Positions 25,851-34,989 of a stretch of DNA of 64,000 nucleotides are shown piece by piece. The translations under genes were made by a program, and so were the position numbers. Position 1 is the stretch's first letter; every line of letters starts with the position of its first letter. The notes under the pieces are model-generated. The model saw only the letters and a list, made by a program, of their open reading frames with translations, had not been told where the DNA came from and ran no database searches. The stretch spans positions 89,389-153,388 of the forward strand of contig DIWU01000030.1 in the NCBI GenBank assembly GCA_002428525.1. The letters run 5' to 3'. The stretch is from a bacterium UBP14_UBA6098. GTDB taxonomy: Bacteria > UBP14 > UBA6098.

Positions 25851-28409
25851 TTATTCCCTCTCTTGAGGAAGTTTGATATTGAAAGTCGTTCCGACATCGG
25901 GTTGCGAGGTGAACCAGATCATACCGCTGTGCGCCTCGATTATCTGGTAGGTTATCGAAAGCCCGAGGCCGGTGCCCGACGATTTGGTCGTGAAAAACGG
26001 CTCGAAGATTTTGTTCTTGTAATCCCCCGGAATCCCGACGCCGGTGTCCGTCACCTCGATCCAAACGAAACCGCCCAAAGATTTCGTTGTAATGCGCAGT
26101 TTTCCGCCGTCGGGCATTGCGGAGATAGCGTTTTTAAAGAGGTTCAGGAAAACCTGACGAATCTGATCGGCATCGACCACGATCTCCCCGACTGCCTCGT
26201 CGAACTCGACCTCGACCTCGATGTTGGATTTTTGGAGTTGATCTTCGATCATCTCGAGGGTTCGGGCGATGAGGCCGTTGAAGTCGGCGTTCTTGCGGTT
26301 CGGCTTGATTCCCCGCGAATAGGAGAGGACATCGTCAACAATCCCCTCGAGGCGGTTCGTCTCCTCGAGGATTATACTCGCTCCGCGCAGGATATTCGAG
26401 CCTTCGGGGGCGTGCTTTGCGATATTCCTCGCGAAACCGCCTATCGAGACCAAGGGGTTTCGTATCTCGTGCGCCATCTGCGCGGCGAGTTTTCCTATTG
26501 CCGAGAGCTTTTCCGTCCTGAGTAGAAGCTCTTGGTTCTCGCGGAGCTTGGCATAGGCGGTCTGAAGCTTTTCGTATTGATCCGCGATCTGGCTCGTGAG
26601 GATTCCACGCTCGATAGCGAGGCTCGCATGGCCGGCGAGCATACGAACCGCTCGAAGCCCCTCCTCGGTGATCTGCTCTTTTGTGATGATATTATCGACC
26701 ACGAGCACCCCGACCGGCCGGCCCATCGCGAAAAGCGGAATCACCGCGAAGCTATCGCTGTTTATCAATTCGGCAAAATCGCGCGATTCGGGATCGGAAC
26801 GGGCATTTTTGTAAATCCTCGTCGAAACATCCCTGAGCGCTTTAACTAAAAGCCGCCCCTCGTCGGCGAGATCGAAGCTCATAGCTCGGATTAAAGAGGC
26901 GGCACTCATATCGCTGTCAGCCACGGCCTTGCGGTAGGTCGCCAGCGCTTCGGAGAAGGACTTCACCTCGTGGCTTGCCAGCTCACGCCATATACGGCCG
27001 GCCTCCTCGGGATTCGAGGAGCCTACTGCATATCGCCCGACCAGCGAGTTGTTATCCCTATCGACTAAAAACAGGAAAGCGCGGTTGAAACCGCAACCCT
27101 CGTAGGCCGTCACCGAGGTCAGGAATATATGCAGATTCTCGTCGAGGTTGTCAACCGCCTGAAGGGCGTCGGATAGCTCCATAAGCATCGCGAGCTCGTC
27201 TATCCGGCGGGTGAGTTGGACATTGGTGTTTTCGAGGCGTTCCTTCGTGTTCGCCAACGCCGAAACCACGCGCTCGCGGTCGCTGACATCGCGGATAATC
27301 TCGATGACCTCGGAGATCTCCCCCTCGGAGCCGCGGATCGGGCCGGTGAGTATCTCGAAGGTTCGCACCGAGCCATCGTCGAGTGTGACTATCTGAAAGC
27401 ACCTTTGGGCAACACCGCTCTCGAAAGTGTCCTTGACCGTGCAACCTTTGCAGAAATCGGTTTTCTCCTTGAAAAACGTCCTGCAAAGCTGTCCGATGAA
27501 ACCCTCGCCCACGCCGAACATCTTTTGGAATATCTCGTTGGCCCAAACGAACTTATACTCCCGATCGAGTATAACAATCCCCTCGTCGAAAATATCCACG
27601 AGGGCGTTCAGGCGGTGGCGAGAAGCCTCGTCGCTGGTGACATCCCTGAAAAGCATCATCACGCCGGCCGAATGGCTGTTCGTCATCACCGGCACGAAGA
27701 GCGCTTCTAAGAATCCGCCGTCCTCGAGTTCGAGTATATTCTTCACGGCCTCGCCCCGATCGAGGCATTTCGCGAAGGCCTCGGCAAGCTGGGGGAAACG
27801 GTTCCATGGCGCGATCTCGCTCCAAAGGCCCGATCCCTCGATCGACTCTATCTTCGAGAGCGCGAGGAAGCCGTCGTTCGCGCGAATCACTCGCCCCTCG
27901 TTCGAGACTAAAAGCAGGCCGTAGGGCAGATTATCCAAGATAGCCGTCAGCCATTGGGAATTCATCATCAGCTCGCGGGCGGATTCCCCGAGAAGGACCT
28001 CGAGGCATGGCCGCTCCTCGCGGATATATTCGCCACTCTCGACCGCCAACCGCAAAAGATCGAGCACCTCGATCGGCGTGAAGGGCCTATGGATGTAGGC
28101 GAAGGCCTCGGCGTCCTCCTCGGGCACTTTTTCGCCCTCCGGTGCGACGAGTATTCGCGGAACTGTCGGCAATTCCCGCATGACTCGGCTCGCGAAGCTC
28201 CGCGCCTCAGGCGCCGAGAGGTCTATGAGTATTGCCGACGGGCCTTCAGAGCTATTCGGCTCGAAGCCCTCATCCGCGCGAATTACCCTGAAGCCCTCGC
28301 ATTCGAGCGCTTCGAGGCATTTCGCAAACGGCTCTCCAAAAAGGATTACAACAGCGGAGCTGTCTTCGCTTGAGTCGAGCATTTTTGTTTTTGTCTTTGT
28401 GCGATTCAT
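25851..28409 (-). CDS. Cytoplasmic sensor histidine kinase with PAS, PAS and GAF domains
   Basis: 852 residues without membrane helices. In order: a degenerate receiver-like domain (about 20-125, lacking a clear phospho-acceptor), PAS1 (about 145-260), PAS2 (about 265-385), coiled coil, GAF (about 405-600), HisKA with MAHEIRNPL (His about 633) and HATPase_c with NLFKNAISAMPDGG, DTGVGIPGD and GTGLGLS. PAS2 holds a cysteine cluster (LCRTFF, FCKGC, RCF), suggesting a redox or metal signal. It heads the operon that also encodes the receiver protein, glycan enzymes and the TamAB-like pair. Confidence 0.94.
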   Translation of the reverse strand: MNRTKTKTKMLDSSEDSSAVVILFGEPFAKCLEALECEGFRVIRADEGFEPNSSEGPSAILIDLSAPEARSFASRVMRELPTVPRILVAPEGEKVPEEDAEAFAYIHRPFTPIEVLDLLRLAVESGEYIREERPCLEVLLGESARELMMNSQWLTAILDNLPYGLLLVSNEGRVIRANDGFLALSKIESIEGSGLWSEIAPWNRFPQLAEAFAKCLDRGEAVKNILELEDGGFLEALFVPVMTNSHSAGVMMLFRDVTSDEASRHRLNALVDIFDEGIVILDREYKFVWANEIFQKMFGVGEGFIGQLCRTFFKEKTDFCKGCTVKDTFESGVAQRCFQIVTLDDGSVRTFEILTGPIRGSEGEISEVIEIIRDVSDRERVVSALANTKERLENTNVQLTRRIDELAMLMELSDALQAVDNLDENLHIFLTSVTAYEGCGFNRAFLFLVDRDNNSLVGRYAVGSSNPEEAGRIWRELASHEVKSFSEALATYRKAVADSDMSAASLIRAMSFDLADEGRLLVKALRDVSTRIYKNARSDPESRDFAELINSDSFAVIPLFAMGRPVGVLVVDNIITKEQITEEGLRAVRMLAGHASLAIERGILTSQIADQYEKLQTAYAKLRENQELLLRTEKLSAIGKLAAQMAHEIRNPLVSIGGFARNIAKHAPEGSNILRGASIILEETNRLEGIVDDVLSYSRGIKPNRKNADFNGLIARTLEMIEDQLQKSNIEVEVEFDEAVGEIVVDADQIRQVFLNLFKNAISAMPDGGKLRITTKSLGGFVWIEVTDTGVGIPGDYKNKIFEPFFTTKSSGTGLGLSITYQIIEAHSGMIWFTSQPDVGTTFNIKLPQERE

Positions 28410-28439
28410 AGCCCTGAGATTTAATAACCTATTTTATTA

Positions 28440-28468
28440 TAAATAATGAATTTATGTAGTTAAATCAA
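28440..28468 (-). promoter_or_regulatory. Candidate promoter of the histidine kinase operon
   Basis: Minus strand TTGATT (28463-28468), 17-bp spacer, TATTTA (28440-28445), 30 bp before the kinase start, in AT-rich DNA. Confidence 0.4.
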
Positions 28469-28502
28469 GAGGAAACGCGAAGCGGCGCTTTTTAGAGCGA
28501 AT

Positions 28503-28530
28503 AAAAAACAGCCGCTCATCGGGCGGCTGT
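28503..28530 (-). terminator. Intrinsic terminator of the secreted-protein gene
   Basis: Read on the minus strand, an 8-bp GC stem (28523-28530 with 28508-28515, acagccgc) is followed by a run of T (28503-28508). It lies 25 bp after the stop at 28556. Confidence 0.85.
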
Positions 28531-28555
28531 CGAAATCTCCGAATCGCGAAATCGG

Positions 28556-29659
28556 CTATTCGAGAATAATCAATCTCTTAGTGTATCGGACTCCGTCGGC
28601 CCAGATCGTGAAGAGGTAAATCCCCGAGCCGACCTGTCCGCCGAAGTCGGTCCTGCCGTCCCAGACTATCGAGTATTCGCCGGACTCCATCGTCGCGGGG
28701 TCCGAATGGCGAACCGCTCTTCCGCCGATATCGTAAATACTCCAGCTAACGAGCCTCGGCCTCGCGAGAACCTCGAACGGCACAGTCACTCGGGCGTTGA
28801 AGGGGTTCGGATAGGGCCTTCCCAGCTCGAGAATATTCGGCCGGTCATAACGCCTCTCACCGATTCCGAAGCTCGGATAGCCGCCGCCGTAGTATATCTG
28901 GACGATATACCAGCTATAGGCCGGCAGGTCGATATTGTCCCAGCGGAATGTCATAGCAAGATCGGTGAACGGCCCGCCTATAGGGAAGTATGAATACCAG
29001 TCCGAGATATCGAGGTCGGAGACATTGGCGAAGGCCACCTCGTCGGGGTGAAGCATATCGGTTCCGAAGGGCACGCCCTGCGCGTGGGTGTAGGTCGAGT
29101 CCTGTCGAATCGAGTGTTCGTAGAGCGTCCAATAGGCGGGTATCGCATCGCCAAAATATCTGTTGGTAAAGGTTTGCACTCCGGTCGCGAACTCGAGAAT
29201 AGGATTGGTGTTCTCGCCGACCTTCGCGTCGATGAAGATCTTGAAGGCGACGGCCTGCGAGTCCGCGCCGTCGTTGTAGGCCAAAAGCTCGATATCGCAG
29301 AAGGCGTCCAGCGATTCCTCGGGCATCAGATAAAATTTCTGCCAAAGGCGAATAGGGTCGCGTATCCACTGGATAGTCATATAGTTATCCTCGGGAATGC
29401 GCCCCCCGTCGAACAGCGTGAGCGGCATACCGATTCCGGGCTTGTTCGAGTAGTTGAGGCCGGCGATTCGAGCGACGATATAGCCACCCTCAACCGAGGA
29501 GGGGAAGCCCTGAATGAAGGCCTCTCCGCTATTTTTGCCCATACTGAACCGGCCGGTGGAATCGTCCATCGCGACCTCGATGATGCCGTTGTCGATCCGG
29601 AGTATCCCCCCGAACGCGCCGACCGCGGCGATGAGTAAAATTAAAGCGAATCTTCGCAT
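28556..29659 (-). CDS. Secreted protein with C-terminal type IX-style sorting (FlgD-like) domain
   Basis: 367 residues. Signal peptide (MRRFALILLIAAVGAFGG), a beta-sandwich middle of unknown fold, then the C-terminal module: GRPYPNPFNARVTVPFEV, WSIYDIGGRAVR, WDGRTDFGGQVGSGIYLF and a final strand with RLIILE. This tail is used in FCB bacteria as a secretion/cell-surface attachment signal. Type IX secretion genes are not in the window. It has its own promoter and terminator. Confidence 0.87.
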   Translation of the reverse strand: MRRFALILLIAAVGAFGGILRIDNGIIEVAMDDSTGRFSMGKNSGEAFIQGFPSSVEGGYIVARIAGLNYSNKPGIGMPLTLFDGGRIPEDNYMTIQWIRDPIRLWQKFYLMPEESLDAFCDIELLAYNDGADSQAVAFKIFIDAKVGENTNPILEFATGVQTFTNRYFGDAIPAYWTLYEHSIRQDSTYTHAQGVPFGTDMLHPDEVAFANVSDLDISDWYSYFPIGGPFTDLAMTFRWDNIDLPAYSWYIVQIYYGGGYPSFGIGERRYDRPNILELGRPYPNPFNARVTVPFEVLARPRLVSWSIYDIGGRAVRHSDPATMESGEYSIVWDGRTDFGGQVGSGIYLFTIWADGVRYTKRLIILE

Positions 29660-29698
29660 AATGCCTCTGTTCGTTTCATCCGTTTCAATGAGAATTTA

Positions 29699-29726
29699 AA
29701 AATAACGTTTAATCTCGTATCGTCAA
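29699..29726 (-). promoter_or_regulatory. Candidate promoter of the secreted-protein gene
   Basis: Minus strand TTGACG (29721-29726), 16-bp spacer, TATTTT (29699-29704), 39 bp before the start at 29659. Confidence 0.5.
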
Positions 29727-29734
29727 CATTTATT

Positions 29735-30934
29735 TCAACGAGCGGCCAAGATTGCCTCGATTTTATCGAGAATAAGACCCGAAAGCGCGTCCTTGCTCAT
29801 CATCTCGACCCTCTCGGTCGATTCTCTATCGATGAGATAGCCGGCGTTGGTCTCCGCGGAGAAGGTCGTGCCGGGGACATTGGGGTTGTTGACGAAGATC
29901 AGGTCGAGGTTCTTTCGGACAAGCTTTTCGCGCGCGTTCTCGACCTCTCTCTCGGTCTCGACCGCGAAACCTGCGAGCACAGCGCTGAGTCCGGTGGCAC
30001 CGAGCTCCGCGAGGATATCGGTAGTCCGCTTGAGTTCGATCCGCCAAGTTCGATTGTCGCCCTTTTTGAACTTGCCCTTGATCTTGTCCGCGGTGAAATC
30101 CGAGACCGCGGCCGACATGATGATCACATCGGCCTCGCGGGCGGTCTCGAAAACCCGCTCGGCCATCTGCGCGGCGGTGGTCACCTCGAGAGTTTGAACC
30201 GAGGGGATTTGAGGCGAGTCGAGCGCTCCGGAAACCAGCGTCACTCGGGCGCCTCTCAGCGCGGCCTCCCTCGCGAGGGCGAAGCCCATCTTGCCGGTCG
30301 AGGGGTTGGAGAGGAAGCGGACATCGTCTAAAAACTCGCGCGTCGGGCCGGCGGAGATCAATACCCTCTTGCCCGCCAGCGCCGAGGCCGGCGCCACGGC
30401 GCGCTCGACCGCAAAGACAATATCCTCTATTTCGGCAAACCTGCCCTCGCCGATATCGCCGCAGGCGAGTGCGCCCCTGCCGGGGCCGACGAACTCGAAA
30501 CCGAGTTCTTTGAGCCGTAGGGCGTTGCTTTGCGTGATCGGGTTCGCCCACATACGGTTGTTCATCGCCGGCGCGACGAGAACTTTCTTGTCGAAGGCGA
30601 TGAGGGTCGAGGTGAGAAGGTCGTCCGCGAGACCGCAGGCCGCCTTCGCGATGAAATTCGCGGAGGCCGGCGCGATGAGGAAGATATCCGCCCAAGCGGA
30701 GAGGTTGATATGCGCGAGATTGTCCTCGACATCGCCGAACATGCGCCAATAGGCCTTCCAGCCGGTCAGCGTCTCGAAGAGCATCGGCGAGACGAAGCGC
30801 GTCGCGTTCTCGGTCATCACAACGCGGACAGTCGCCCCCGCCTTGATCAACGACCTCGCCAGCTCGCAGGCCTTGTAAACCGAGATCGACCCGGTGACCC
30901 CGAGCAGAATCTTTTTATCTTTTAGCTTTGTCAT
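29735..30934 (-). CDS. coaBC: Bifunctional phosphopantothenoylcysteine decarboxylase / phosphopantothenate-cysteine ligase
   Basis: About 399 residues from the ATG at 30934. CoaC half: LLGVTGSISVYKACELARSL, catalytic His in EDNLAHINLS, the substrate-clamp motif PAMNNRMW. CoaB half: ISAGPTREFLDDVRFLSNPSTGKMG and AAVSDF. The two activities make phosphopantetheine for coenzyme A. The longer frame to 30967 lies inside the DtxR-family gene and lacks family sequence. The start overlaps the end of that regulator gene by 20 bp. Confidence 0.95.
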   Translation of the reverse strand: MTKLKDKKILLGVTGSISVYKACELARSLIKAGATVRVVMTENATRFVSPMLFETLTGWKAYWRMFGDVEDNLAHINLSAWADIFLIAPASANFIAKAACGLADDLLTSTLIAFDKKVLVAPAMNNRMWANPITQSNALRLKELGFEFVGPGRGALACGDIGEGRFAEIEDIVFAVERAVAPASALAGKRVLISAGPTREFLDDVRFLSNPSTGKMGFALAREAALRGARVTLVSGALDSPQIPSVQTLEVTTAAQMAERVFETAREADVIIMSAAVSDFTADKIKGKFKKGDNRTWRIELKRTTDILAELGATGLSAVLAGFAVETEREVENAREKLVRKNLDLIFVNNPNVPGTTFSAETNAGYLIDRESTERVEMMSKDALSGLILDKIEAILAAR

Positions 30935-31421
30935 CTCGCTTCTTTTTCTTTTGAAGTGCGATTTCACCGGACGTCGAGAACTCAGCGAGTTCGCCCTTTT
31001 TCATGAACTCGCGGAAATCGGTCAACCATTCCGGACGGCTCGAAGAGGCCTCTACGAAGGCGATGAAGGCGGTCAAGGCCGCCGTCGTCTCCGGGCCGAT
31101 CGAATGCTCGAGCATACAGGCCTCCTTTTCCGCGATCTCGGGCGGAACACCGAGAATATTCGTAAGAAAACCGGAGAGAAGCCTATGCCGCTTTTCGACC
31201 TTGGAGGCGATAATAATCCCGGGGGCGGTGAGTTTGACATCGCCGTAGGGCATGTGCTCGACAAGCCCGAGTTCCATCATCTTCGCGACAATTTGAGTGA
31301 CCGAGGGCCTCGAAACACCCATCTCGCGGGCGATAGCGCTGATCGTCACCTGCGCCTCGCTCTCGGTGAGCCTGCCGATAACCTCGAGATAATCCTCTAA
31401 ATTTTGGGATAGATTAACCAT
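30915..31421 (-). CDS. DtxR/MntR-family metal-dependent regulator
   Basis: 168 residues. N-terminal winged helix (SQNLEDYLEVIGRLTE, ISAIAREMGVSRPSVTQIVAKM), followed by the metal-binding/dimerization helices (KRHRLLSGFL, EACMLEHSIG with the expected Cys/Glu/His ligands). The protein is short and ends in a Lys/Arg-rich tail without an SH3-like domain, as in MntR. Probably a manganese- or iron-responsive repressor; coaBC follows in the same transcript. Confidence 0.9.
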   Translation of the reverse strand: MVNLSQNLEDYLEVIGRLTESEAQVTISAIAREMGVSRPSVTQIVAKMMELGLVEHMPYGDVKLTAPGIIIASKVEKRHRLLSGFLTNILGVPPEIAEKEACMLEHSIGPETTAALTAFIAFVEASSSRPEWLTDFREFMKKGELAEFSTSGEIALQKKKKRDDKAKR

Positions 31422-31427
31422 CCTTAA

Positions 31428-31456
31428 AAAATATAACTATAAATATGATTTGTCAA
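31428..31456 (-). promoter_or_regulatory. Promoter of the DtxR-family gene, possibly leaderless
   Basis: Minus strand TTGACA (31451-31456), 17-bp spacer, TATTTT (31428-31433). Only TTAAGG separates the -10 box from the ATG at 31421, so transcription would begin at or next to the start codon. Confidence 0.6.
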
Positions 31457-31543
31457 TTTAAGAAATGAAGTGAATGCCGTGAAAAACAGCTTGATAAAGC
31501 AAGGGAAAATCGTTTAATTGTCTGCAAACAAAGCGAGGTGAGT

Positions 31544-31744
31544 ATGGCCAGAATCAAGCTCGAAGAGACACTCGAATACCTATGGGAGGATATTCAACCG
31601 AGCCTCGAAAAGGCGGTCAGGGAGGTTTTGCCCGAGGCCGATTTCGAGAGCCGCGCGCTTTTTCGCGCCTTCCTCAAGGAGATCGGCAAGCGACGCCACG
31701 ATTTCGCGAATATTCCCGATAACCTCATCGACTCGAGCTGGTGA
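31544..31744 (+). CDS. Small protein of unknown function
   Basis: 66 residues from the ATG at 31544, preceded by GAGG at a spacing of 5-6; GTG 31538 is an alternative. It is hydrophilic, acidic and mostly helical (KLEETLEYLWEDIQ, LFRAFLKEIGKRRHDF). No family recognised. Its stop overlaps the start of the flippase-like gene, so they are probably cotranscribed. Confidence 0.6.
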   Translation: MARIKLEETLEYLWEDIQPSLEKAVREVLPEADFESRALFRAFLKEIGKRRHDFANIPDNLIDSSW

Positions 31745-32721
31745 GGATGTCAGATAAAGTTAAGAAAAACCTCTTTTTCGCCCTGAAGGTCGGCGCAAGC
31801 GCGGTGCTATTGTATTATCTTATCACCCGCATCGACCTCGAGGCCTTCATCGAGGCCGGCAGGGACTTTCCGCTTTGGACTATCGCGCCGCTGACACTAC
31901 TTTTCATCGTCACGATCATTTTCGGGAGCTGGCGCTGGAAGGTCTTTCTGGCCTCGCACGGAATCGAGCAGTCGATCGCCAAGGGCGTCGAGCTTTACAT
32001 GGTCGGCTATTTCTTCAATAACTTCCTGCCCAGCGGTATCGGCGGCGATGTTGTCCGCGGATGGAGCGCGGGCAAGGCCTCCGGCCGCATGTCGGCTGTT
32101 TACGCCTCGATCGCGGCGGAGCGGCTCGCCGGACTTCTCGGCACATTGGCGATCTCGCTGGCTTTTCTGCCCTTCGTGCGGCCGCCCGCGCCGGTGCCGC
32201 TTTTAGTCGTCGGGCTCAATATAATCCTTTGGATCGGCACGATCTTTCTTTTATTCATCAATACCGAGGCCTTCCTTCAGCGGGTGTTCGCCTTCCTGCC
32301 CTTCGGGATCGGGCAAAAGATCTCGCGGTTCATCGAGGCTGTCCGCTTTTTCCGAAAGGACGCGAAGGCCTTGATATACGGCTTCTTGCTCTCTGTATTA
32401 TATCAAGGCTCGCTGATCGCCTTCGTTTGGCTTATCGCGGTCATCGCCGGCGTCACGGTGATTCCGTGGTCGGCCTACTTCGTCTTCGTCTCGCTGATTT
32501 GGATTATCGCGCTGATCCCAATCTCGCTGAATGCCCTCGGTGTGCGCGAGGCCAGCTTCAGCTTCTTCTTCGCCCTTTGGGGCGCCTCCGAGGCGCAGGG
32601 GCTTCTCGTGTCGCTGATCTTCTTTGGGATAAGCGTTATCTGCGGGATTTTCGGGGGGATTATCTGGGCGATCTCGGGGAATCGCGCCAAGGCGCAGGAT
32701 ATCCCCCATTCGCCGGTCTAA
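31741..32721 (+). CDS. YbhN/AglD-type flippase-like membrane protein (UPF0104)
   Basis: About 326 residues with roughly eight membrane helices. FGSWRWKVFL, GYFFNNFLPSGIGGDVVRG and AAERLAGLL are the signature of the lysylphosphatidylglycerol-synthase membrane domain family (PF03706). Members are membrane proteins linked to lipid or glycan export. Start at GTG 31741, overlapping the preceding stop, or at ATG 31747. Confidence 0.88.
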   Translation: MRMSDKVKKNLFFALKVGASAVLLYYLITRIDLEAFIEAGRDFPLWTIAPLTLLFIVTIIFGSWRWKVFLASHGIEQSIAKGVELYMVGYFFNNFLPSGIGGDVVRGWSAGKASGRMSAVYASIAAERLAGLLGTLAISLAFLPFVRPPAPVPLLVVGLNIILWIGTIFLLFINTEAFLQRVFAFLPFGIGQKISRFIEAVRFFRKDAKALIYGFLLSVLYQGSLIAFVWLIAVIAGVTVIPWSAYFVFVSLIWIIALIPISLNALGVREASFSFFFALWGASEAQGLLVSLIFFGISVICGIFGGIIWAISGNRAKAQDIPHSPV

Positions 32722-32725
32722 GGGC

Positions 32726-33451
32726 CTACTCCTCGGGGAAGAAAACAGCCCTCTCGCCGCCGGTGATCTCGAGGATTCGGCGCTCTAGGGCCTCGGCCGA
32801 AGCGCCCTCGATAGTCTCGATTAATCTTCCGTGAGAGATAAGACCGACTCTGGAACAAAGCTCCGCGGCCACACTCAGTGTATGTGTGCTCATAAATATC
32901 GTCGTTCCGCGCTCGACGAGGCGGAGCATGATATCCTTCGCCAACCTCTGCGCCTGAGGATCGAGGCCGACCATCGGCTCGTCGATAACGATAATCTCCG
33001 GGTCGTGAAGCAATGCCGAGGCCATAACCACCTTTTGCCGCATTCCGTGGGAATACTCGCCGGCATAATCGTCGCCCCAATCCTCGATTCCGAAAAGCTC
33101 GAAAAGCCATTCGATTCGGCTCTCGACAAGCCTTTGCGGCATATCGTAAAGCCCGCCGACGAGGTTCAGAAATTCCCTGCCGGTGAGTTTATCATAGATA
33201 TAGGGGGAATCCGGTATATACCCGACGACTCGCTTTGCCTCCTCCGGGGCGCGCTGGACATCGATGCCCTTCACGAGGACAACGCCCTCGGTGGGTCTGG
33301 CGAGGCCGGTGATCATCTTGATAGTAGTGGTTTTGCCGGCGCCGTTCGGGCCGAGGAAACCGAAGAACTCGCCCTTTGCAACAGTGAGGTCGAGCCTATC
33401 GACCGCGAGGGTTTTGCCGTAGTTCTTCGAGACCGCCAAAACCTCTATCAT
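32726..33451 (-). CDS. ABC transporter ATP-binding protein
   Basis: 241 residues from the ATG at 33451. Walker A GPNGAGKTTT, signature motif YSHGMRQKV (S-H-G in place of the usual S-G-G), Walker B IIVIDEP and the switch His in STHTL. The family energises ABC-2-type exporters, but no permease gene is adjacent; only the transglutaminase and pilus-like genes lie upstream. The frame extends to 33535 without ABC sequence, so the shorter start was taken. Confidence 0.93.
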   Translation of the reverse strand: MIEVLAVSKNYGKTLAVDRLDLTVAKGEFFGFLGPNGAGKTTTIKMITGLARPTEGVVLVKGIDVQRAPEEAKRVVGYIPDSPYIYDKLTGREFLNLVGGLYDMPQRLVESRIEWLFELFGIEDWGDDYAGEYSHGMRQKVVMASALLHDPEIIVIDEPMVGLDPQAQRLAKDIMLRLVERGTTIFMSTHTLSVAAELCSRVGLISHGRLIETIEGASAEALERRILEITGGERAVFFPEE

Positions 33452-33458
33452 CGGAGTA

Positions 33459-34961
33459 TTACCGTTCAATTTTTCCCCCTTGGTATTCGACCTCGACGAG
33501 CGTAATCCGCGCGTCCCCGAAACGAAGCAGTGCAAGCATCTGGTCGAGGTTGCCGGAGGTTAGCTTGACATGGGCGGCGTCCGCCGGGCTTTGTCCGAGC
33601 GTCGCGTCGAAGGTCTGCCAGCGGCCCTCGGCGAAGGCCTGCGTCCAAGCGTGATAGTAGAAATCGCCCTCCATATATAGAAGGCCGACATTGACGCGAG
33701 CGGGGATCCCGAGCGCCCGCGCGAGCGCGACAAAGAGAACCGAATGCTCGTTGCAGTCTCCGCGCATCTTCTGCAGAACCTCGAGTGCGTTCGGCATCGA
33801 GGCGGCGAGGCTTTTGTTTATATTCTCGAATAGGTGCCGGTTGATCGCTTCGAGCCTCTCGAGGTCGGTGGTGGATTTCTCCGTGATTCGCTCCGCCGCG
33901 GAGACCATCCTTCGGTCGTGGCATTGAATATCGTGGGTTTCGGCGGTGTCGGAGGGTAGAACTTCGGGGGAAGTTGCGCCGTCGATCCCGCGCGAATCGA
34001 TGAGCAAAAACTGGCTGTCGGGGACCCAAACTTGGTTAAAATCGTCGAGGTCGAAGAGACCGGCCTCGAGATCCTTGATTCGAAGCGTAACGCGAACCGC
34101 CTCGCGCGGGCGCTCAATAACAGCGCCTCCGAGCGGAATCATGAACTCGGACAGGAGGTCTATCTCGGCCTCGGAGCGCAGGTCGAGCTTCAGCGCGACC
34201 TCTTTATCCTCGCGAACCGACATGAAGCCCTCGGGGGTCTTCTCCATCAGGAGAGTCCCGTTTTTGTTGATATAAAGCGAGGTGCGAAGCGGGCCGTAGA
34301 TGAGCTTGACATCCCAAACCTCGTCGTTGCCGAAGCGTTTGATCCTATCGAGGCCGATGACATCGACGCGGTATTGTCTCGTCGAACCGGTCATCGGGTC
34401 GAAGGTCGGCAGGTCAAAGCTTCCGCGCGCGAAGCCCCTGCGAAGGAGCATATCGGGGATAACCGAGGTGATATAGATATCGCCCTCCAAGGGGTAAACC
34501 GCGCCGCGCCTGCCCGAGGGCGTTTTGAACTCGACCTTGAGCTTGTCACCCTCGACCACCGCGTTGATATCGGTTTCGTAGCCGCCGCCGGAGAAGCTGA
34601 ACGACATCGTTTTGGCGCGAAATTTATCATCTACCGTCACGAGGCCCTCGGAGACTATCTCCTGCGAACTTCCTCCGATATTGAGTTTGTAATAGCTCGT
34701 TTCTTGGAAAAGCAGTCCGTCCGGAATCTTGCGCTTAATCGTGCTTTGATAGCCGATCTTTTTTCCCTTGAAGGTGACTGAATAGTAGTCCTCGGAAACA
34801 AGCTCGCCCATTTCCACGATATTGAAATCCGGAAGCGGGGCGATTTGCGGCACCTCGGTTCGCCGAACTAAAAAGACGATCATAACCGCCCACCAAATAA
34901 GCACCGCCCCGACGAGCAACGGTTTGATCTTTTTCCAGATTGTCTTCTTTTTTTCGGACAT
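33459..34961 (-). CDS. Membrane-anchored transglutaminase-like protein
   Basis: 500 residues from the ATG at 34961; an N-terminal membrane helix (about 13-32) after basic MSEKKKTIWKKIKP, then a long extracytoplasmic beta-rich region. The C-terminal domain has the transglutaminase triad: Cys403 in RGDCNEHS, His437 in YYHAW and Asp452 in TFDAT. It may be a protease, amidase or cross-linking enzyme in the periplasm. It follows the OmpA-family gene by 28 bp in the pilus-like operon. Confidence 0.87.
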   Translation of the reverse strand: MSEKKKTIWKKIKPLLVGAVLIWWAVMIVFLVRRTEVPQIAPLPDFNIVEMGELVSEDYYSVTFKGKKIGYQSTIKRKIPDGLLFQETSYYKLNIGGSSQEIVSEGLVTVDDKFRAKTMSFSFSGGGYETDINAVVEGDKLKVEFKTPSGRRGAVYPLEGDIYITSVIPDMLLRRGFARGSFDLPTFDPMTGSTRQYRVDVIGLDRIKRFGNDEVWDVKLIYGPLRTSLYINKNGTLLMEKTPEGFMSVREDKEVALKLDLRSEAEIDLLSEFMIPLGGAVIERPREAVRVTLRIKDLEAGLFDLDDFNQVWVPDSQFLLIDSRGIDGATSPEVLPSDTAETHDIQCHDRRMVSAAERITEKSTTDLERLEAINRHLFENINKSLAASMPNALEVLQKMRGDCNEHSVLFVALARALGIPARVNVGLLYMEGDFYYHAWTQAFAEGRWQTFDATLGQSPADAAHVKLTSGNLDQMLALLRFGDARITLVEVEYQGGKIER

Positions 34962-34989
34962 ATTAGGAGGTTCGGAATTAGGGCGAATC

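Noticed and set aside
28571..29659. Proof of a complete type IX secretion system
   Set aside because: Only sorting-domain cargo proteins are present; no Por/Gld secretion genes are in the window.
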